32,525 nt of DNA from Chloroflexota bacterium (lineage in GTDB: Bacteria > Chloroflexota > Chloroflexia > Chloroflexales > Chloroflexaceae), in NCBI GenBank assembly GCA_030550625.1, contig JAUQOZ010000132.1:1-32525 (forward strand), written 5' to 3'. The notes below the pieces were generated by a model, which was not told the origin of the DNA, did no database searches, and worked only from the letters and a program-made list of their open reading frames with translations. Positions 8,687 to 17,204 of the stretch are shown one piece after another; the stretch's first letter is position 1, and every line of letters begins with the position of its first letter. A program made the position numbers and the translations under genes.

Positions 8687-10180
8687 ATGCGCCGTTTTTG
8701 GCTGATCGTCTTTCTGCTGTTCTTCAGTTATGCCTACGTCTTGCCGCGCTGGTCGGATTGGAACCAGAACTCGCGGTTAAATTTAGTGTTGGCACTGGTT
8801 GACGATGGTACGCCAAAAATCGATCGCTACGTTGCAAATACCGGCGACTACGCGCTGTACAACGGCCATGCCTACACCGATAAACCGCCGGGCCTATCAT
8901 TTCTCGGCATCCCGATCTACGCCGCTATCCGGCCATTGCTCGACGCGCCGCCGGTGCAAGCCCAATTCGAGCGCATCGGCAGCCGGTTTGAAGAGACGCT
9001 CAACCCCGATGGCAGCGGCTTACGGGCTGACAAGATTCGGTTTGCGTTGGTACAGTATCTGCTCACGCTGGTTGTGGTCGCGTTACCGGCAGCGTTGTTT
9101 GGCGGCCTCTTCTTTATGGTGCTGCAACGGCTCGGCGTGGCGCCAGCGCCGGCCAGTATCGGCGCGCTAGGGTATGGGTTAGCCACCAGCGCCGCGCCGT
9201 ACGCTGGCAACTTCTATGCCCACCAGTTGGTGGCTGTGCTCCTCTTTACCGCATTCATCTTGGCGTGGTCGCCACCAGCGCGCTGGTCGCCATGGGCCAG
9301 CGGTGCGCTGGTTGGCCTGCTGCTCGGCTGGGCCGTAATCAGCGAATACCCGGCGGCGCCGGCAGCCGCCATTATCGGGTTGTACGCGCTCTACCGGCGC
9401 GGGTGGCGCTGGCTGCCAGCGATGGCAACGGGAGGCGCGTTGCCGGGAGCGTTGTTGATCGGCTATGACCTTGCCGCCTTTGGCACGCCATGGCCGATCG
9501 GCTACGCCTATTCCGCGCTCTGGCAAGAGCAGCACCACACCGGTTTTATGAGCCTCACCGCGCCCCAGTGGGAGGCCATCTGGGGCTTGACCTTCAGCGA
9601 GTTCCGCGGTCTCTTCTTCCGCGCGCCATGGCTGCTACTCGCATTGCCGGCCTACTGGATCGGCTGGCGCCGGCACGAGCAGCGGGCCGAGTGGTGGGTG
9701 TTGGTGCTGGTGCCACTGGCCTTTCTGCTCTTCTACGGGTCGTCAATTATGTGGTGGGGCGGATTTGCCGCTGGGCCGCGCTATATTGTGCCGCTAATCC
9801 CCTTCCTTGCCCTGCCGGCGGCGCTCTTGATCGGGCACTGCTGGGGCCGGATCGGGTGGCGCATTGGCGCCCTCGGCTTACTCAGCGTCTCATTTGTCCT
9901 CATTTGGATGGAGGCCACGGCAACCCAACTCTTCCCCAGCGACGCCATCCGGGCCACGTGGCGCGAGTATGTGATTCCGGCATGGCAACAGGGCGATATT
10001 GCCCGCAACGCCGGCATGGTCTTGCACCTTGAGGGAGCGGCCAGCTTATTGCCGCTGCTCGCCGGGTTGGTTGCCGGCATCATCATCCTATTGCGCCCGC
10101 TGGAAGCAACCGAACGCGCGACCACGCGCCCAGCCGCTACGCCGCCCACCACACCCGTGGCGCCGCCTGCCCAGAGGTGA
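8687..10180 (+). CDS. Multispanning membrane protein, GT-C-like glycosyltransferase
   Basis: 497 aa; multiple TM segments; first loop with NLVLALVDDGTPKIDRYVANTGDYALYNGHAYTDKPPGLSFLGIP (D..K(P)PG motif as in PMT/GT39-like proteins). Confidence 0.75.
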   Translation: MRRFWLIVFLLFFSYAYVLPRWSDWNQNSRLNLVLALVDDGTPKIDRYVANTGDYALYNGHAYTDKPPGLSFLGIPIYAAIRPLLDAPPVQAQFERIGSRFEETLNPDGSGLRADKIRFALVQYLLTLVVVALPAALFGGLFFMVLQRLGVAPAPASIGALGYGLATSAAPYAGNFYAHQLVAVLLFTAFILAWSPPARWSPWASGALVGLLLGWAVISEYPAAPAAAIIGLYALYRRGWRWLPAMATGGALPGALLIGYDLAAFGTPWPIGYAYSALWQEQHHTGFMSLTAPQWEAIWGLTFSEFRGLFFRAPWLLLALPAYWIGWRRHEQRAEWWVLVLVPLAFLLFYGSSIMWWGGFAAGPRYIVPLIPFLALPAALLIGHCWGRIGWRIGALGLLSVSFVLIWMEATATQLFPSDAIRATWREYVIPAWQQGDIARNAGMVLHLEGAASLLPLLAGLVAGIIILLRPLEATERATTRPAATPPTTPVAPPAQR

Positions 10181-10184
10181 ACTC

Positions 10185-11417
10185 ATGCGTATTTTGATGC
10201 TGACGCTGATTGCGCCCTACCCGCCCGACAGCGGCCCCAAGATCAAGACCTACAACGTGTTGCAGTACCTATGCGAGCGCCACGAGGTTACGTTGGTCTC
10301 GCTGGTGCGGAACGAGCAAGAGCGCGCGCATGCCGAATCGCTCCGCCGGATCTGCCGTGAAGTGTACACCGTGCCGTTTCAACGTTCGCGCTGGAAAGAT
10401 GCACGCTTTTTGCTCAAGAGCGCCCTCACCGGCGAGTCGTTCATTCTCAGCCGCGACGCCTCGCCGGAACTACACCAATTGCTGCGCCAACTGACGGCGC
10501 GTGAGCATTTTGACATCATTCATGCCGACCAGCTCAATATGGCGCCATTTGCGGTTGATTTGCCGGGAGGGGCACGGATCATTGACCAACACAATGCCGT
10601 GTGGACGATCGTCGCCCGCATGGCGGCCCGGTCTGATCTCATCCGGCGGATCGGGTTGCAGATCGAAGCGCGCCGGCTGCGGCGGGCCGAAGCACGGTTG
10701 TGCGCGCGCTTTGATGGCATGCTAGCGGTCAGCGAACCGGATTATGCGTTTCTCAAGCTCGCCGCCGCCGACGTTGGGGTCGAATTGCCACCCACAGCGA
10801 TTATTCCGATCGCGATTGATGCGCGCAGTGAAGCGCCGGTGCAACGGCACAGCGCGCCCGATACCATCCTCAGCATGGCGACCATGTTTTGGCCGCCCAA
10901 CGTCGATGGCGTGCTCTGGTTTGCCCGCGAAGTCTGGCCATTGGTGCGGCGAGCCGTACCACAGGCGCGGGTGGCGTTGGTTGGCTCGCGCCCACCGGAG
11001 ACGGTGCGCCAGTTGGCCGCCGACCCCGCGATTGAAGTGCCCGGCTACGTCGCCGATCCGCGTCCCTACCTCGAACGGACGGCGGCCTTGATTGTGCCGG
11101 TGCATGCCGGCGGCGGCATGCGGGTGAAGATTCTGGAAGCTTTAGCCCGTGGCTTGCCGATCGTCTCAACGACCATCGGGTACGAAGGGATTGATCTCAC
11201 GCCGGGAGAGCACCTGCTGGTGGGAGACACACCGCAGGCGTTTGCCGAAGCGTTGATCCGGCTCCTGCGCAATCCGGCGCTAGGGCGACGATTAGCCGCG
11301 CAAGGGCGGCGCGTCGCCGAAGAACGCTACGACTGGCGGGTGGTCTGCCCAGCTATCGATCACCTGTACGCCACCGCACTGCAACGAGCCAATACTCTGG
11401 CAGCGGGACAGCGATGA
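10185..11417 (+). CDS. Glycosyltransferase family 4-like (GT-B)
   Basis: ORF listed from 9999 overlaps the upstream gene; ATG 10185 gives MRILMLTLIAPYPPDSGPKIKTYNVLQYL; C-terminal PVHAGGGMRVKILEALARGLPIVSTTIGYEGI. Confidence 0.9.
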   Translation: MRILMLTLIAPYPPDSGPKIKTYNVLQYLCERHEVTLVSLVRNEQERAHAESLRRICREVYTVPFQRSRWKDARFLLKSALTGESFILSRDASPELHQLLRQLTAREHFDIIHADQLNMAPFAVDLPGGARIIDQHNAVWTIVARMAARSDLIRRIGLQIEARRLRRAEARLCARFDGMLAVSEPDYAFLKLAAADVGVELPPTAIIPIAIDARSEAPVQRHSAPDTILSMATMFWPPNVDGVLWFAREVWPLVRRAVPQARVALVGSRPPETVRQLAADPAIEVPGYVADPRPYLERTAALIVPVHAGGGMRVKILEALARGLPIVSTTIGYEGIDLTPGEHLLVGDTPQAFAEALIRLLRNPALGRRLAAQGRRVAEERYDWRVVCPAIDHLYATALQRANTLAAGQR

Positions 11418-12637
11418 TGAACATTTTGTTTGTTGCGCCCTACACGCCATCACCGATTCGCGTGCGCCCGTACCAATTCATCCGGCATTTAGCGCAACGC
11501 GGGCATGCGATCACGCTGGTGTGCGCCGCCGACAATGCGGCGGCCCTCACTGAACTGCGCGCGATCTGCCGGCGGGTGGTAGCAGTGCCGGTGCGACGCA
11601 CCGATCACCTGCTGGCCTACGCGCACGCCTTACCGAGTGAACTACCTCTGCAAGCGGCCCACTGCCTAACCCCCGCGATGGTCGCAGCGGTCGCGCACGA
11701 AATCAAGCAGGGTACACATCACGTCATCCACATCGAACACCTCCGCGCGGCTGAGATCGTCCGCGCCGCCTTGCGCCAATGCGGCGACGGCCCCCCTGCC
11801 GTGCTCGATGCGGTTGATAGCATCACCCTGTTATTCGAGCGCACCCTGCGGCGCGGCGCCAACCTAAGCAGCCGGCTGCGCGCGCTGGTCGATCTGGCCC
11901 GCACCCGGCGTTACGAAGCCGCCTACCCGCACCGCTTCGCCGCGATCGCGGTGACATCGCCAGAAGACCGCTGGGCATTACTCACCCTCAACCGCGCCCT
12001 CGACCGTCCGGGAGGCAGCCCGATCATCGTCGCGCCGAACGGGGTTGATCTGGCCTATTTTCAACCCTACACCGGCCCGCGCCAACCGCACCACCTTGTC
12101 TTTACCGGCAAGATGAGCTACCACGCGAACGAGGCAGCCGCACGCTACTTCATCGAAGAGATTATGCCGCGCGTGTGGGCCAAACGGGCCGAAGTGACCG
12201 TCACGTTGGCCGGGGCCGAGCCGGGGCCGCGACTGCGCGCCTATGCCCGCGATCCGCGCATCACCGTGACCGGCGCCGTACCCGACCTACGCCCCTACCT
12301 CACCGAAGCCACACTGGCGGTCGCCCCCATCCGCTATGGCGTTGGCGTGCAAAACAAAGTGCTCGAAGCCATGGCCACAGCAACGCCTGTGATTACGGTG
12401 CGGCAAGCAACAGTGGCGCTGAGCGCACAACCCGGACACGATCTCATCGTGGCCGGCGATACCACCGATTTCGTCCATGCCATCCTCACCTTGCTGGCCG
12501 ACGAAGAGCGCCGCGCTGCGATTGGGCAAGCGGGCCGACGGTATGTCGAGCAACACCACAACTGGCTGCACAGCGTGGGCCGGCTGGAGGATGTCTATGC
12601 TATTGCCAACAGTTCATCACATTACTACAAACAATGA
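11414..12637 (+). CDS. Glycosyltransferase family 4-like (GT-B)
   Basis: 407 aa; ATGA overlap with preceding gene; MNILFVAPYTPSPIRVRPYQFIRHLAQRGH, LVFTGKMSYHAN, APIRYGVGVQNKVLEAMATATPVI. Confidence 0.9.
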   Translation: MMNILFVAPYTPSPIRVRPYQFIRHLAQRGHAITLVCAADNAAALTELRAICRRVVAVPVRRTDHLLAYAHALPSELPLQAAHCLTPAMVAAVAHEIKQGTHHVIHIEHLRAAEIVRAALRQCGDGPPAVLDAVDSITLLFERTLRRGANLSSRLRALVDLARTRRYEAAYPHRFAAIAVTSPEDRWALLTLNRALDRPGGSPIIVAPNGVDLAYFQPYTGPRQPHHLVFTGKMSYHANEAAARYFIEEIMPRVWAKRAEVTVTLAGAEPGPRLRAYARDPRITVTGAVPDLRPYLTEATLAVAPIRYGVGVQNKVLEAMATATPVITVRQATVALSAQPGHDLIVAGDTTDFVHAILTLLADEERRAAIGQAGRRYVEQHHNWLHSVGRLEDVYAIANSSSHYYKQ

Positions 12638-12777
12638 AAAAATCTTCATCTTTCATAAGTTAATCTTCAGATCATCTTTAAATCTCAATCAGATAATTTG
12701 ACTAAACAATTTCAGGCAGCTCTCCACCCACCATGACCACAAACTCGCTCCCGGCGCCCTTTGACAAGGAGATGGCA

Positions 12778-13533
12778 ATGACCGGATACGACATATCGAT
12801 TGTGATCCCCTGTTATAACGAAGCTGAAGGCATGGAGGCAATGCGCGAACGGCTCACGCAGGCGCTGGCTACCCTCCGCGAGCGCGGACGGATTCAACTA
12901 GTGCTGGTCAATGATGGCAGCCGTGACGGCACTGGCGAATTGCTGGAACAGACCTTTGGCGGCTGGCCCGATACAGTGATTGCGCATCACGCCACCAATC
13001 GCGGCTTAGGGGCCGCCTTGCGCACCGGCTTTGCCCATGCCACAGGTGACGTGATTGTTACCTGCGATAGTGACGGCACCTACCCCTTCAGCGAGATCCC
13101 GGCGCTGCTCGACCGGCTAACGCCCGATGTCGATCTGGTGACAGCGTCGCCGTATCACGCAGGCGGCGGGATCGAGAACGTGCCGGCCTACCGGGTCTTC
13201 ATCAGCAAATCCGCTTCACTCTGTTATCGCGTGCTGGTCAATCCGCGCATCCACACCTATACCGCTCTCTTCCGCGCTTGCCGGCGTGAAGTCATCGAAC
13301 GGGTCACCACCTCTGCCGACGGATTTTTGATGGTGACTGAATGGTTGGTGGAAGCGCTCCTCAGCGGCTATCGCGTCGCCGAATACCCGACCACGCTGCG
13401 GGTGCGCCAGTACGGGCAATCGAAAGCGCGGGTGTGGCAAATCACGAAAACCCACCTCCGGTACATGGCCGGCATTCTGCGCCGCCGGTTATGGGCGCAA
13501 CCGCGAACCAAAGCGTTACCGCGCAGCCACTAA
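12778..13533 (+). CDS. Family 2 glycosyltransferase (dolichyl/undecaprenyl-phosphate sugar synthase, DPM1/ArnC-like)
   Basis: ORF listed from 12733; ATG 12778 has upstream aaggag. ISIVIPCYNEAEG, LVNDGSRDGT, NRGLGAALRTGFAHA, CDSDGTYPF. Confidence 0.9.
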   Translation: MTGYDISIVIPCYNEAEGMEAMRERLTQALATLRERGRIQLVLVNDGSRDGTGELLEQTFGGWPDTVIAHHATNRGLGAALRTGFAHATGDVIVTCDSDGTYPFSEIPALLDRLTPDVDLVTASPYHAGGGIENVPAYRVFISKSASLCYRVLVNPRIHTYTALFRACRREVIERVTTSADGFLMVTEWLVEALLSGYRVAEYPTTLRVRQYGQSKARVWQITKTHLRYMAGILRRRLWAQPRTKALPRSH

Positions 13534-13563
13534 CCAGCGGCTGCGAAATGATGGGAGAAACGC

Positions 13564-14022
13564 ATGCAACAGGTGGAAGAACGCACGATTGTAACGACCG
13601 CACTAGCAGACGCCGCGGAAACCGAGCAACCAATGCCACGAAAGGGCAAACTGGCTATGAGCACGATTATGCTGATTTTGATCGCCACTGCGCTGGGTGT
13701 GATCGGTCAGATGATGCTAAAGCAGGGGATGGGCGCGATGGGGCCATTGGCGCTGACGTTAGACACGACTCCCAGCATTGTTTGGCGAATCGTCACCTCG
13801 CCGATGGTGATTGGCGGTCTGCTGGTCTATGGCATCGGCACCTTCTTCTGGCTGATCACCCTCTCGCGAATCGAACTCAGCGTGGCCTACCCGTTCGTGA
13901 GTCTCAACCATATCATCATCTTCTTGTTGGCGTGGCTGGTCTTGCACGAACAGGTCAACCCGCTACGCGCCGCCGGCGTAATTGTGATCTGCGCCGGTAT
14001 GTTGATGGTTGCGCGTTCCTAG
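13564..14022 (+). CDS. EamA/SMR-family small transporter (ArnE/F-like)
   Basis: 152 aa with four hydrophobic segments; TALGVIGQMMLKQGM, LSRIELSVAYPFVSLNHIIIFLLAWLVLHEQVNPLRAAGVIVICAGMLMV (SMR-type signature). Confidence 0.85.
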   Translation: MQQVEERTIVTTALADAAETEQPMPRKGKLAMSTIMLILIATALGVIGQMMLKQGMGAMGPLALTLDTTPSIVWRIVTSPMVIGGLLVYGIGTFFWLITLSRIELSVAYPFVSLNHIIIFLLAWLVLHEQVNPLRAAGVIVICAGMLMVARS

Positions 14023-14056
14023 CTATCGTTCACATCACCGCATTGGGGGGAGGATC

Positions 14057-14659
14057 ATGAACACACTCACGTCATACTTTGACCAAATCCGCCAGACGCT
14101 TGAGCAGTTGCCGCAGGCGTCGCTGCAACAGGTGGCTGATGCGCTGTGGGCAGCGTATGAGCGCGATGCCACCATCTTTGTCTGCGGAAATGGCGGCAGC
14201 GCCGCGACTGCCTCGCATTTTGTCTGTGATTTGGCGAAGTGGACGATCAAACCATCAGCGCGCCGGGTGCGCGCAATCGCCCTGACTGACAATGTACCAC
14301 TCATTACCGCATGGTCGAACGATCAAAGCTATGCCGATGTCTTCGTCGAGCAATTAAAGGCGCTCTATCGCGATGGTGACATCATCGTCGCCATTTCGGG
14401 CAGCGGCAATTCGCCGAACGTGGTGCGCGCCATCGAGTGGGGCAATGCGGTTGGCGCCGTCACCATTGGCCTGACCGGCTTCAACGGCGGGCGCCTGCGC
14501 CAGATTGCCCAGATCGGTCTGCACATCAATAACCACGTGATGCCGCAAGTAGAAGACATTCACAGCACTATCTGCCACGCGCTGGCGGTCAACTTGGGCC
14601 AACAGATTGAACTGTCGCTCCAGCCGGCAATCTTGCAGGCAGTTGCAGTAGGAGGTTAG
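14057..14659 (+). CDS. SIS-domain phosphosugar isomerase (GmhA/DiaA-like)
   Basis: ORF listed from 14009; ATG 14057 follows ggggggagg. FVCGNGGSAATASHFVCDLAKW, LIAVSGSGNSPN-like IIVAISGSGNSPNVV, HSTICHALAVNL. Confidence 0.9.
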   Translation: MNTLTSYFDQIRQTLEQLPQASLQQVADALWAAYERDATIFVCGNGGSAATASHFVCDLAKWTIKPSARRVRAIALTDNVPLITAWSNDQSYADVFVEQLKALYRDGDIIVAISGSGNSPNVVRAIEWGNAVGAVTIGLTGFNGGRLRQIAQIGLHINNHVMPQVEDIHSTICHALAVNLGQQIELSLQPAILQAVAVGG

Positions 14660-14661
14660 CT

Positions 14662-15756
14662 ATGATCCCGGTTGCCCGTCCTCTGATTGGGCGCGAAGAA
14701 GAAGAGGCTGTCCTCGCCGTGCTGCGGTCAGGCATGATCGCGCAAGGGCCGGAAGTGGAGCGGTTCGAGACTGAATTTGCCGCGGTGTGTGGCACGCGCC
14801 ATGCCGTTGCCGTGATGAACGGCACCGTTGCGCTGTACCTCGCGCTCTTGGCCCACAATATCGGGCCGGGTGATGAAGTGATCACGACACCCTTCAGCTT
14901 CATTGCCACCGGCAACAGCATCTTGATGACTGGCGCAACACCGGTGTTCGTCGATATCGATCCGCACACCTACAACATCAATCCCGAACTGATCCCCGCT
15001 GCGATCACCGCGCGGACACGGGCGATTATGCCAGTGCATCTCTACGGGCAACCGGCTGATATGGCGCCGATTATGGAGTTGGCGCAGCGGTACCATCTGG
15101 CCGTGATCGAAGATGCCGCGCAAGCCATTGGCGCGACCTACCGCGGCCAACCAGTCGGCAGCTTTGGGGTGGGTTGTTTCTCGCTCTACGCGACGAAAAA
15201 TGTGACCAGCGGCGAAGGCGGTATGATCACGACTAACGATCCGGCCATTGCCGAGCGATTACGGTTGCTGCGCAACCATGGCAGCCGGGTGCGCTACTAT
15301 CACGAGCTGCTTGGTTATAACTTCCGAATGACCGACTTGCAGGCTGCGATTGGCCGGGCGCAATTGGTCAAGTGTGATCGCTTCAATTCAAAACGAATCG
15401 CGAACGCCGCGTTTCTCAGCGAACAGATTCGCCACCCCGCCGTAATTACGCCCTTTGTCCAGCCCGATGTGCGGCACGTCTTCCACCAGTACACCATCCG
15501 GGTGTTAGGTGATCGCGACGCGGCGATCAAGCAATTGAATGCAGCCGGCGTCGGCACGGCCATCTTCTACCCGCTGCCGATCCCGCAACAACCGCTGTAC
15601 CGCAAGTTGGGCATTGAAGCCGAAACCCCGGTAGCGGATCGGGTGGCGCGTGAAATTATCGCTTTGCCGGTGCATCCGGCATTGAGCGACGACGAGCTAC
15701 ACCAGATCGCAGCGGCGGTCAATGCGTTGACCGTAAGCGAGCCGGTGACCGCCTAG
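14662..15756 (+). CDS. DegT/DnrJ/EryC1/StrS-family sugar aminotransferase
   Basis: 364 aa; IPVARPLIGREEEEAVLAVLRSG, GDEVITTPFSFIATGNSIL, VHLYGQPADM, VIEDAAQAIGATYRG, FSLYATKNVTSGEGGMI (PLP lysine), NHGSRVRYYHELLGYNFRMTDLQAAIG. Confidence 0.95.
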   Translation: MIPVARPLIGREEEEAVLAVLRSGMIAQGPEVERFETEFAAVCGTRHAVAVMNGTVALYLALLAHNIGPGDEVITTPFSFIATGNSILMTGATPVFVDIDPHTYNINPELIPAAITARTRAIMPVHLYGQPADMAPIMELAQRYHLAVIEDAAQAIGATYRGQPVGSFGVGCFSLYATKNVTSGEGGMITTNDPAIAERLRLLRNHGSRVRYYHELLGYNFRMTDLQAAIGRAQLVKCDRFNSKRIANAAFLSEQIRHPAVITPFVQPDVRHVFHQYTIRVLGDRDAAIKQLNAAGVGTAIFYPLPIPQQPLYRKLGIEAETPVADRVAREIIALPVHPALSDDELHQIAAAVNALTVSEPVTA

Positions 15757-15849
15757 CAACGTTGTGACACCAATACCTGCGCTGACCGGCCTTGCCGCTG
15801 CTAGCGGCGGGAAATGGGCAACGGGGGTCAAGAAAGGGAGATGCAATCA

Positions 15850-17196
15850 ATGGTCGATATTATCGGCGGCGGCATTCTCGGGCTAAGCCTTGCGTATGAG
15901 CTGCTCAAGCGCGGCACACCGGTACGGGTGTGGGAGCGCGCCAGCACGCTTGGCGGGCTCATGGGCCGCACGCGCTTTCCTGAGCTTGGCGGGATGGAGT
16001 GCGATCGCTACTATCACGCGATCCTCAGCAGCGATCGCACCCTGATGAACCTGTTTGATGAGCTTGGACTGCGCAGCCGCTTGCGCTATACCGCGACCAA
16101 GATGGGCTTTTACCACGACGGCAACATCTACCCGATGTCAACGCCGCTCGAGTTTCTGCGCTTTCCACCGCTGCGCATGATCGATCGCTTGCGCCTCGCC
16201 TACACCATTCTTGCCTGCCGCCAGATCAAAGACTGGCGCCGCCTCGAACAACTCCCTGTCGCCGAGTGGCTCACCCGTCTCAGCGGTGAACGCACGGTGC
16301 GCCATGTGTGGGCGCCACTGCTGCGAGCCAAATTCGACGGCGATTTCAGCCAAGTGCCGGCCACCTACATCTGGTCGCGGCTGGTGCGTACCACCGATAC
16401 CCGCACCAAAGGCGGCAGCCAAGAGTTGATGTGCTACCTGCCCAACGGCTATCAAGAGCTGATCGATGCGCTGGCGGCGGCCATCCGGCAGCGCGGCGGC
16501 CAGATTGAGCTGAACGCGACGATCGACACGATCAAGGTTGAAGATGGGCGCGTCAGCGGGTTAGTGGTCAATGGTCACGAAATCCCCGCCGACCATGTGG
16601 TGATTACGGCCCAAACCCCGATTGCCCGCCGGTTGTTGCCGCCGGAAGCGGCAGCCGTATCAGCGCGGTGGGGCCAACTCGATGGCTTTTTGGGCATTGT
16701 CTGCATGCTGGTCGTGCTGCGCCGCCGGCTGACGCCCTACTACACCCTCAATATCACCGACGAGCGCATTCCGTTCACCGGCGTCATCGAGACAACCAAC
16801 TTGATCGATCCGCAGTATGTAGGCGGGTATCACCTCGTCTACCTGCCGAAATACGTCGCCGCCGACAGCCGGTTTGCCCGCATGCCTGACGATGAGTTGC
16901 GCCACGTCTTCCTCGGCTATCTGCGGCAGATGTTCCCCGATCTGCGCGACGATGACATCGCTGCGATCCGGATCGGGCGAGAACGGTATGTGGAGCCAAT
17001 CCACCCGATTGGCGCAACCGACTTGATCCCGCCGATTACCACTGACATTCACGGTCTGTTCCTTGCCAATACGGGCCAAATCTACCCGCAACTCACCAAC
17101 GGCGAATCGGTCTGCGCCTTTGCGCGCTCGGTAACAGAACAGATTCAGCCGATCGTTACCCGGCATCCGTCGGCAGCCGCTTTATCACTCGCCTGA
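15850..17196 (+). CDS. NAD(P)/FAD-dependent oxidoreductase (amine-oxidase/protoporphyrinogen-oxidase-like)
   Basis: ORF listed from 15814; ATG 15850 spaced 9 nt from aagggag. Dinucleotide-binding VDIIGGGILGLSLAYELLKRG...VWERASTLGGLMGRT; C-terminal LANTGQIYPQLTNGESVCAFARSV. Confidence 0.87.
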   Translation: MVDIIGGGILGLSLAYELLKRGTPVRVWERASTLGGLMGRTRFPELGGMECDRYYHAILSSDRTLMNLFDELGLRSRLRYTATKMGFYHDGNIYPMSTPLEFLRFPPLRMIDRLRLAYTILACRQIKDWRRLEQLPVAEWLTRLSGERTVRHVWAPLLRAKFDGDFSQVPATYIWSRLVRTTDTRTKGGSQELMCYLPNGYQELIDALAAAIRQRGGQIELNATIDTIKVEDGRVSGLVVNGHEIPADHVVITAQTPIARRLLPPEAAAVSARWGQLDGFLGIVCMLVVLRRRLTPYYTLNITDERIPFTGVIETTNLIDPQYVGGYHLVYLPKYVAADSRFARMPDDELRHVFLGYLRQMFPDLRDDDIAAIRIGRERYVEPIHPIGATDLIPPITTDIHGLFLANTGQIYPQLTNGESVCAFARSVTEQIQPIVTRHPSAAALSLA

Positions 17197-17204
17197 GGTG
17201 ACGT

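Noticed and set aside
13341-14060. 239-aa plus-strand ORF across GT2 and SMR genes
   Set aside because: Out-of-frame overlap of two well-supported genes; Arg/Gly/His-rich composition typical of a shadow frame.
14057-14659. Specific gmhA gene assignment
   Set aside because: SIS motifs support only the family; GmhA and DiaA-like functions cannot be separated by eye, and no heptose partners are present.
15794-15808. gccgct-gct-agcggc palindrome as a terminator
   Set aside because: Only a 6-bp stem, no T-tract, and genes continue in the same direction; too weak to call.
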